NCBI GenBank assembly: GCA_963757115.1 | Contig: CAVWQV010000018.1 | Span: 62,001 to 126,000 of the forward strand | DNA from: CAVWQV01 sp963757115 | Lineage (GTDB): Bacteria > Pseudomonadota > Alphaproteobacteria > Acetobacterales > Acetobacteraceae | Length of the DNA stretch: 64,000 bases | Reading direction: 5' to 3' | Shown: positions 58,494-64,000 of the stretch, in pieces | How the letters are laid out: every line of letters begins with the position of its first letter | Numbering within the stretch: the stretch's first letter is position 1 | Notes under the pieces: generated by a model | The model's input: only the letters and a program-made list of their open reading frames with translations | The model's database searches: none | What the model was told of the DNA's origin: nothing | Translations under genes and position numbers: made by a program

Positions 58494-60440
58494 ATGCGGT
58501 TCTCACAAAACGGCTACTACATCGAGAAATACGTCAAATGCGCGAATTGCGGGATGCTCGTCTACGGCGACGGCATCTCCGGTGCCCGCCACGGGGCGCC
58601 GGCGCTGTTCTGCACCGACTGGTGCGTCCAATGGTCGGCGCTGAAGGAGACGGGTCGGAGCGACATTCGCTTGCCGATCGTGCAGCCCGCCCTGGCCGGC
58701 GGGGCTTCCTCCACCCCGCGTCGCGACCGGAGCGCGCCGGCGGACATGGTGATGGCGAACATCCTTGATTCGACGATGGTCTCGGTGTGCCGGGAGATGG
58801 GCATCCTGCTGATGAAGACGTCCTATTCGACGATCTTCAACGAGGGCCTCGACTTCACCTGCGCGCTTGCCGACGCCAAGGGCGACATGATCGCCTGCGC
58901 CGAGTTCTGCCCGACGATGATTGGCGGGATGCCGCTGCTGATCAAAACATGCGCCCAGGAGATCGCGTTCGACACGCTGAAGGAAGGGGACGTGCTGTTG
59001 CACAACGATCCCTACCGTGGCGGCCTCCACTGCCCCGAGCACACGTTCTTCAAGCCGTTCTTCGTGGACGGCGAGCTGCTGGGCTTCGCGGTCTGCATCG
59101 GCCACATCGCCGAGATCGGCGGCATGGTACCGGGCGCGTTCTGCGGCGAGGCGACCGAGATCTTCCACGAAGGGCTCAGGGTGCCGCCGATCAAGATCAA
59201 GAAGCAGGGTGAGGATGTCGAGGAGGTCTGGAAGCTGATGCTCGCCAACGTCCGCACGCCCCGCCAGAACTACGGCGACCTCCGTGCGATGATCGGTGCG
59301 GTCGACCTCGGCGTGGAACGCATCGGCCAGGTCATTCGCAAATACGGCAAAGAGGTGTTCCGCCGGACCTGTGAGGACCTGATGGACTACTCCGAGCGCC
59401 GGATGCGCGCGGAGCTCGCGGACTTCCCCGACGGGGTGTATTCGTTCGAAGACGTGATCGAGAACGACGGCATCACGCGCACGCCGTACACGGTCGCGGT
59501 CGATCTCCACATTCAGGGCGACGAGCTCGTGGCTGACTTCGGCCGGAGCAGCCGCCAGGCGCGCGGGCCGATCAACGCCACGCTCGGCGTGACCACGGGG
59601 GCGACGTATAACGGGATGCTGCATTTGACGGATCCGTCGATCCCGAAGAACTCCGGTTGCTTCCGGCCGATCCGGGTGGTCGCACCGCCGTTCAGCGTCG
59701 CCAACGTGGACTATCCCGGTCCCCTGGTCGCCGGGAACACCGAAACCCATCCGCGGCTCGCGAACATCGTGATCGGTGCGATGTCCGCCTGCGCCCCACA
59801 GCGCGCGATGGCGTCCGAGAGCTGCACCGGCACCAACTTCGTGTTTGGCGGGATGCATCCCGAGTACGACGAGTATTTCGCTTGCTACGACCTGATGTCT
59901 GGGGGCTGGGGCGGGCGCTACGGCGAGGACGGCAACGATTGCGTCATTGCGATCAACGGCAACTGCCGTTTCAATCCGACGGAGGTGTTCGAGACGCGGT
60001 TCCCCCTCCGGGTCGAGCACAGCGAACTGATCCCCGATTCCGGCGGCGCGGGAAAGTGGCGGGGCGGTCTCGGCTATCGCCGGACGTTGCTGATGACCGC
60101 GGTGCCGATCACCGGTAGCCAGTGCAGCGACCGCCATGAGGTGAGGCCTTGGTCGTTGTTCGGCGGCGAGCCCGGCGGCAACGGAGGCACGCTAATCCAG
60201 AAGGCGGGGGAGGAGCGCTGGCAGACTGTCCGCGAGCTCTACGGCAAAGTCTCCAGCAGCAAATATGCGAACGTCACGTTCGAGCCCGGAGACCGGGTTC
60301 AACTCATCACGCCGGGCGGGGGCGGCTACGGCGACCCACGCGAGCGCGACCCCGAGCGCCTGCGGGAAGATGTGCGCGAAGGGTATGTTTCGGCAGGTGC
60401 CGCGGGCCGCCTGTATCGCTTGCCGATGGCCGCGGAGTAA
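58494..60440 (+). CDS. Hydantoinase/oxoprolinase subunit B with N-terminal zinc-knuckle
   Basis: 648 residues, intact. Residues 1-50 carry CANC (Cys16, Cys19) and CTDWC (Cys40, Cys44), a likely zinc site not typical for B subunits. The B domain begins near residue 84: MVMANILDSTMVSVCREMGI, KTSYSTIFNEGLDFTCALAD, DVLLHNDPYRGGLHCPEHTF, INATLGVTTGATYNGMLHLT, AMASESCTGTNFVFGGMHPE and LITPGGGGYGDPRERDPERL. GGAGG lies 6 nt before the ATG. It follows subunit A in one operon. Confidence 0.93.
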   Translation: MRFSQNGYYIEKYVKCANCGMLVYGDGISGARHGAPALFCTDWCVQWSALKETGRSDIRLPIVQPALAGGASSTPRRDRSAPADMVMANILDSTMVSVCREMGILLMKTSYSTIFNEGLDFTCALADAKGDMIACAEFCPTMIGGMPLLIKTCAQEIAFDTLKEGDVLLHNDPYRGGLHCPEHTFFKPFFVDGELLGFAVCIGHIAEIGGMVPGAFCGEATEIFHEGLRVPPIKIKKQGEDVEEVWKLMLANVRTPRQNYGDLRAMIGAVDLGVERIGQVIRKYGKEVFRRTCEDLMDYSERRMRAELADFPDGVYSFEDVIENDGITRTPYTVAVDLHIQGDELVADFGRSSRQARGPINATLGVTTGATYNGMLHLTDPSIPKNSGCFRPIRVVAPPFSVANVDYPGPLVAGNTETHPRLANIVIGAMSACAPQRAMASESCTGTNFVFGGMHPEYDEYFACYDLMSGGWGGRYGEDGNDCVIAINGNCRFNPTEVFETRFPLRVEHSELIPDSGGAGKWRGGLGYRRTLLMTAVPITGSQCSDRHEVRPWSLFGGEPGGNGGTLIQKAGEERWQTVRELYGKVSSSKYANVTFEPGDRVQLITPGGGGYGDPRERDPERLREDVREGYVSAGAAGRLYRLPMAAE

Positions 60441-60456
60441 GCGCAGCTCCCGCGAG

Positions 60457-61620
60457 CTAGACCAGCACCCACTCCCGTGCACTCGAGAGCACGGCGAACG
60501 CATCCTCCGCGCCCACGGCGAACAGCACCAGCCGGTCGGGCCGCAGCGATAGCCAGGTGGGCGCGTCGTGCTCGAAGGTCTCGTTCGACGTGACGACCGC
60601 GATCAGTGGGTCGCCGTCGGCGGTTACGTCCCCCGCGCCGTCGACGCGCAGCACGACGTGGTTGACCGAACCCATCGGCTCGACCAGTTCGACAATCGCG
60701 CGCACGGCGTCCGTCGTCTGGTCTGGCCGGAGCGCGATCGCCTCCGGGCGCACGCCGAGGATCGCGCGATTGCCGGCCTGCTCCAGCCGCCGGAGCACGC
60801 CCGGTGAGGCGCGCAAGGACGCTCCGCCTAAGGCTTGCCCGCCTTGCGTTAGCTGCAAGCGCAACGTGCCGTCCTCCGCCTCCGCTTTCACCGACAGCAG
60901 ATTGATCGACGGTGTGCCGACGAACTTGGCGACGAACACGCTTGATGGGCGGTCGTAGATCTCTTGCGGCGTGCCGACTTGCACGAGGTCGCCCCCGTTC
61001 ATGATGCCGATGCGGTCGGACAGCACGAGCGCCTCGGCCTGATCGTGCGTCACGTAGACGGTGGTTACGCGCATGGTCTCGTGCAGCTTCTTGAGCTCGG
61101 TACGCGTCCGCTCCCGTAACTTGAGGTCGAGGTTGCTGAGCGGCTCGTCCATCAGGAAGATGTTGGGACGGCGGATCAACGCGCGCCCGAGTGCGACCCG
61201 CTGACGCTGTCCGCCCGATAGCTGGCCGGGCTTCTTGTCCAGGAGCGCCGTGATGCCGAGCATCCTGGACACCTCCTGCAGCCGTTGCTCGATTTCGGCC
61301 CCGGCAACGCGGCGGGTGCGGAGATTGAGGACCAGATTCTCCTTGACCGTCATGTGCGGATAAAGCGCGTAGCTTTGGAACACCATCGCGACATCCCGGT
61401 CGCGCGGGTGCGTATGGGTGAAGTCCCGCCCGCCGATCAGAATGCGGCCGGCAGAGGGCGTCTCCAGCCCGGCAATCATTCGCAAGGTGGTGGTCTTGCC
61501 GCAGCCGGATGGGCCGAGCAGCGTGAAGAACTCGCCGTCGCCAACGTCAAGGTCGATGCCGTTCACCGCCCGAAAGCCGGAGGGGTAGGTCTTCTGAACG
61601 GTTTGCAGGCTGAGCGTCAT
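60457..61620 (-). CDS. Carbohydrate-type ABC importer ATP-binding protein
   Basis: 387 residues, intact, UgpC/MalK type. Start 61620 has GGAGGG upstream. Walker A GPSGCGKTTTLRMIAGLETP, Q-loop MVFQSYALYPHMTVKENLVL, signature LSGGQRQRVALGRALIRRPN, Walker B IFLMDEPLSNLDLKLRERTR, and His switch VYVTHDQAEALVLSD. A C-terminal TOBE-like regulatory domain contains LGVRPEAIALRPDQ. Last gene of a four-gene import operon that converges on the hydantoinase B gene. Confidence 0.93.
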   Translation of the reverse strand: MTLSLQTVQKTYPSGFRAVNGIDLDVGDGEFFTLLGPSGCGKTTTLRMIAGLETPSAGRILIGGRDFTHTHPRDRDVAMVFQSYALYPHMTVKENLVLNLRTRRVAGAEIEQRLQEVSRMLGITALLDKKPGQLSGGQRQRVALGRALIRRPNIFLMDEPLSNLDLKLRERTRTELKKLHETMRVTTVYVTHDQAEALVLSDRIGIMNGGDLVQVGTPQEIYDRPSSVFVAKFVGTPSINLLSVKAEAEDGTLRLQLTQGGQALGGASLRASPGVLRRLEQAGNRAILGVRPEAIALRPDQTTDAVRAIVELVEPMGSVNHVVLRVDGAGDVTADGDPLIAVVTSNETFEHDAPTWLSLRPDRLVLFAVGAEDAFAVLSSAREWVLV

Positions 61621-61631
61621 CCCACCCTCCG

Positions 61632-62507
61632 CTACTTCACGGCGCCGAGGGTCATGCCGCGCACGATGTGGCGTTGCAGCAGGAACACCACGAACAGCAT
61701 CGGCACCAGCTGGATGACCACCGCCGCGCTGAGATCGCCCCAGAGGATCGTGTAGGGCATGACGAACTTGGCGATGGTGACGGGGACCGTGACCGCGTTG
61801 ACCGAGGTCAGCATGAGCGCCATCAAATACTCGTTCCAAGTGAAAACGAATGTGAAGATGGCGGTGGAGGCGATGCCGGGCAGGATCACCGGCACCACGA
61901 CGCGCCAGATGATCTGCATCCGGGAAAGCCCGTCCAGCAGCGCCGCTTCCTCAAGTTCGACCGGAACGTCCACCAGGAAGCCACGCAGCAGCCAGATCGC
62001 GAACGGCAGATTGAAGGCAACGTAGACCAGGATCAGCCCGGGGTAGGTATCGAGCAGGTGCAAATCCTGCCACTGGATGTAGAACGGGATCGTCACCGCG
62101 ATCGGCGGCAGAAAGCGCATCGAAAGTATCCAGAGCGCGATATGCTTCTCGCCGGGCACCTTCATGCGACCCAGCGCGTACGCCGCCATGACCCCGAGCA
62201 CCACCACCACTAGGCAGGTCGCGAACGTCACGACGAAGCTGTTCAGCATGACGTGGGTGAAATCGAACTTGGCGAACAGGTCGCGGTAGTTCTCCGCCGT
62301 CGGCGTGAACACAAAACTTGGAATGGCGCTGTTGATCTCGCGGATCGGCTTGAACGATGTCAGCACGATCCAATACACCGGAAACAACCACATCAGCACG
62401 ACGAAGGCGGCGGCGAACCCGAGCAGGCGCGGTTTCGGCTTTGCGATGGCGGCATCGCGCCGCACGCTGGTGGCGTAGGCGGGAAAGGCTTGCTCAGTCG
62501 CATCCAT
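61632..62507 (-). CDS. Carbohydrate-type ABC importer permease (MalG-like)
   Basis: 291 residues from ATG 62507 (MDATEQAFPAYATSVRRDAA); an ATG 24 nt earlier overlaps the previous gene. Six helices and the EAA loop EEAALLDGLSRMQIIWRVVV, followed by PVILPGIASTAIFTFVFTWN. It is intact and lies 11 bp before the ATPase start. Confidence 0.92.
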   Translation of the reverse strand: MDATEQAFPAYATSVRRDAAIAKPKPRLLGFAAAFVVLMWLFPVYWIVLTSFKPIREINSAIPSFVFTPTAENYRDLFAKFDFTHVMLNSFVVTFATCLVVVVLGVMAAYALGRMKVPGEKHIALWILSMRFLPPIAVTIPFYIQWQDLHLLDTYPGLILVYVAFNLPFAIWLLRGFLVDVPVELEEAALLDGLSRMQIIWRVVVPVILPGIASTAIFTFVFTWNEYLMALMLTSVNAVTVPVTIAKFVMPYTILWGDLSAAVVIQLVPMLFVVFLLQRHIVRGMTLGAVK

Positions 62508-62511
62508 CCGA

Positions 62512-63414
62512 TCAGGCCGTCGTTTTCGCAAGCGAGCGCAGGAACACGGCGACTAGCACGTTGACGAGCAGCACCGTGACCCACGCGATAGCCGCGGCGG
62601 AACCCATGTCGCCCTCAGTGAACCCGGTAATGTAGCTGAGCACGCTCAGCACCTCCGTCGTGGATGCCGGGCCGCCGCGGGTCAGCACGAACACGAGATC
62701 GAACACGCGGATCGAGTCGATAAGGCGAATCAACAGGACCACCATCACGACGGGGCGGATGAGCGGCATCACGATGCGCCAGAGCTTTTGCCACTCGCTC
62801 AAGCCATCGAGTTCCGCGGCCTCGACCACCTCGACGGACACCGACTGCATCCCCGAGAGCAGGATCAGCGCGACAAACGGCGTCCATTGCCAAACGTCGA
62901 CGAACACGACGGCCGGAAGCGCCCAGGTCGTGCTAACCGTCCAGTCCGCGGTCGGCAATCCCACGCCGTGCATCAAGTATGTCAGCAGACCGTAGGTGGG
63001 CGCGAAGATGTATCGGAACGTCAGGCCCATGCCAACCGGGGAGATCAGCACGGGCACGATGAGCAGGGTGCGGAACAAGTTCGCGCCGTGCATCCTGCGG
63101 TCCAGCAGTACGGCGATCGCCAGGCCGAGAACGAACTCGATCGAAACCGCGACGGCGGAGAACACCAGGGTGACGCGAAGGCTTTGCCCGAACACTTCTT
63201 GGTCAAGAAGGTCGGTGAAATTGTCGAAGCCCGCGAACGAAACCATGTCGCGGCGGTAGATGACGTAATTGTGAAAGGCGAGCCAGAGCGAATAGACGGT
63301 CGGGTAGACCGACATTGCGAGCAGGTAGAGCACGGCCGGTGCCAGCAACAGAAGTGCTACGGGTTGCTCCCGGCGCCGCCAGTTCGTGGGCCCCGCCGCG
63401 GGTGCAAGCAGCAT
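62512..63414 (-). CDS. Carbohydrate-type ABC importer permease (MalF-like)
   Basis: 300 residues, intact. The first helix is VALLLLAPAVLYLLAMSVYP; the EAA loop is VVEAAELDGLSEWQKLWRIV. The sequence FVLTRGGPASTTEVLSVLSY is typical for this permease type. It lies 12 bp downstream of the substrate-binding gene. Confidence 0.92.
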   Translation of the reverse strand: MLLAPAAGPTNWRRREQPVALLLLAPAVLYLLAMSVYPTVYSLWLAFHNYVIYRRDMVSFAGFDNFTDLLDQEVFGQSLRVTLVFSAVAVSIEFVLGLAIAVLLDRRMHGANLFRTLLIVPVLISPVGMGLTFRYIFAPTYGLLTYLMHGVGLPTADWTVSTTWALPAVVFVDVWQWTPFVALILLSGMQSVSVEVVEAAELDGLSEWQKLWRIVMPLIRPVVMVVLLIRLIDSIRVFDLVFVLTRGGPASTTEVLSVLSYITGFTEGDMGSAAAIAWVTVLLVNVLVAVFLRSLAKTTA

Positions 63415-63426
63415 CGCGACGCGTCC

Positions 63427-63999
63427 TCAGCTCCGGTAATAGCCGGCCTTCGTCATGATCCTGCGGACCTGGCTTTGCATGTCCTTCAACCCCTGCTCCG
63501 GCTTCTTCTGGTCGGTGACCACCGCGGCGACTTCGGTGCCGACGGTCTCGTACAGCACGTTGGATTCCGGAATTGGCAGGAAGCGGTGGGCAACCGGCAA
63601 GGATTCCATGAGGCCGGCGAAGTAGGGCCGGATGCCGACATACTCCTTGAGCAAGGACAGCCGGGCCGGCTGGCCCGCGTTCTCGACCCACGCCTTGCCG
63701 ATCGCCGGGTCCTGCTTGTCGCCGCTGCAGCAGAACTTGATCCACTCCCAGGCAGCGTCCTTGTTTTTCGAATAGACCGGCATGATCAAACCGAGGCCGC
63801 CCATATGCGGGGCGAAGCGGGCCTTCTCGCCGGTTCCCTTCGGCACCAGCGCCACCTTCCAGGCATCGGCGAACTGCGTGAATTTCGGGTCGTTCATGCT
63901 CGATCCGCCCCACTCGAACGGCGCGTAGAGCCAGGTGCCGTTGAGCATGGCGGTGTTGGCCTCGTCATCCGATGCATTCAAGGACGTCGGCTCGAGATA
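63427..63999 (-). CDS. Extracellular solute-binding protein (partial, C-terminal part)
   Basis: The C-terminal 190 residues of a family 1 periplasmic binding protein. Visible text includes MLNGTWLYAPFEWGGSSMND, FADAWKVALVPKGTGEKARF, APHMGGLGLIMPVYSKNKDA and AWEWIKFCCSGDKQ. The N-terminus and signal peptide lie beyond the right edge. It is the first gene of the importer operon and determines its substrate, which cannot be read from this part. Confidence 0.9.
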   Translation of the reverse strand, partial: YLEPTSLNASDDEANTAMLNGTWLYAPFEWGGSSMNDPKFTQFADAWKVALVPKGTGEKARFAPHMGGLGLIMPVYSKNKDAAWEWIKFCCSGDKQDPAIGKAWVENAGQPARLSLLKEYVGIRPYFAGLMESLPVAHRFLPIPESNVLYETVGTEVAAVVTDQKKPEQGLKDMQSQVRRIMTKAGYYRS

Positions 64000-64000
64000 C

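Noticed and set aside
58503..60137. Minus-strand open frame of 544 codons
   Set aside because: It mirrors the hydantoinase B gene, which has full family conservation, and shows no recognisable domain.
1..64000. CRISPR arrays, insertion sequences, phage genes, toxin-antitoxin pairs
   Set aside because: No regularly spaced repeats, transposase, integrase or phage structural motifs were recognised on either strand.

Overview
The window reads as a chromosomal segment of a high-GC alphaproteobacterium, most likely a Rhodospirillales/Acetobacteraceae-type organism. This is inferred from the order rho-hemJ-hemH-hemE facing a PPDK-regulatory-protein gene (the arrangement that flanks the replication origin in many Alphaproteobacteria), GC-rich codon use, tight GTGA/ATGA gene overlaps and the families present. 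It looks like core chromosome plus accessory metabolic loci. No phage, insertion sequence, integron or CRISPR array was recognised.

Layout. 0-2.9 kb: end of a glycosylation locus (family 2 glycosyltransferase, then a methyltransferase-glycosyltransferase fusion). 2.9-10.3 kb: a cysteine-free tandem-repeat protein, gmk, tRNA-Ala(GGC), scoAB, ahcY, a secreted RNase T2 and a ThrE-type exporter. 10.3-12.7 kb: a glycosyltransferase fused to UDP-galactopyranose mutase. 12.8-18.2 kb: rho, hemJ, hemH, hemE, a 331-bp gap with DnaA-box-like repeats that I propose as oriC, then the PPDK regulatory protein. 18.4-24.5 kb: a KGG stress protein, a 1167-residue multidomain glycosyltransferase and an amylo-alpha-1,6-glucosidase. 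24.5-29.7 kb: a zinc-ribbon membrane protein diverging from the coupled cluster ftsE-ftsX-ydcF-plsC, then a DUF2125 protein and an ACT-domain protein with a hairpin leader. 29.8-33.4 kb: cydAB and a twin-arginine SDR. 33.4-38.6 kb: ArsR-VOC-SRPBCC operon, DedA, mobA-fdhD, mobB and an SDR. 38.6-44.8 kb: a zinc-acquisition operon (TonB receptor-znuA-znuC-znuB) behind a Zur-box-like palindrome, diverging from an alpha/beta-hydrolase-fold protein lacking its catalytic residues. 45-64 kb: an accessory nitrogen-compound catabolic region (copper amine oxidase, sodium:solute symporter, amidase, two DUF917 paralogues, two hydantoinase-A proteins, one hydantoinase-B protein, an NCS1 permease, an SDR and a carbohydrate-type ABC importer).

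How the genes work together. The zinc genes form one regulated uptake route from outer membrane to cytoplasm. mobA, mobB and fdhD serve molybdenum-cofactor maturation. The 45-64 kb genes plausibly import amines, amides or cyclic ureides and open them, but no substrate can be assigned from sequence alone.

Caveat. Roughly half of the genes carry one or more single-base frameshifts, and the density is extreme in about 10.5-18.2 kb and 51.5-54.7 kb. Essential single-copy genes (rho, hemE, hemH) are hit repeatedly while the protein sequence on either side stays well conserved. I therefore treat these as residual sequencing or assembly indels, and give the full span of each gene as a CDS with the approximate break points.
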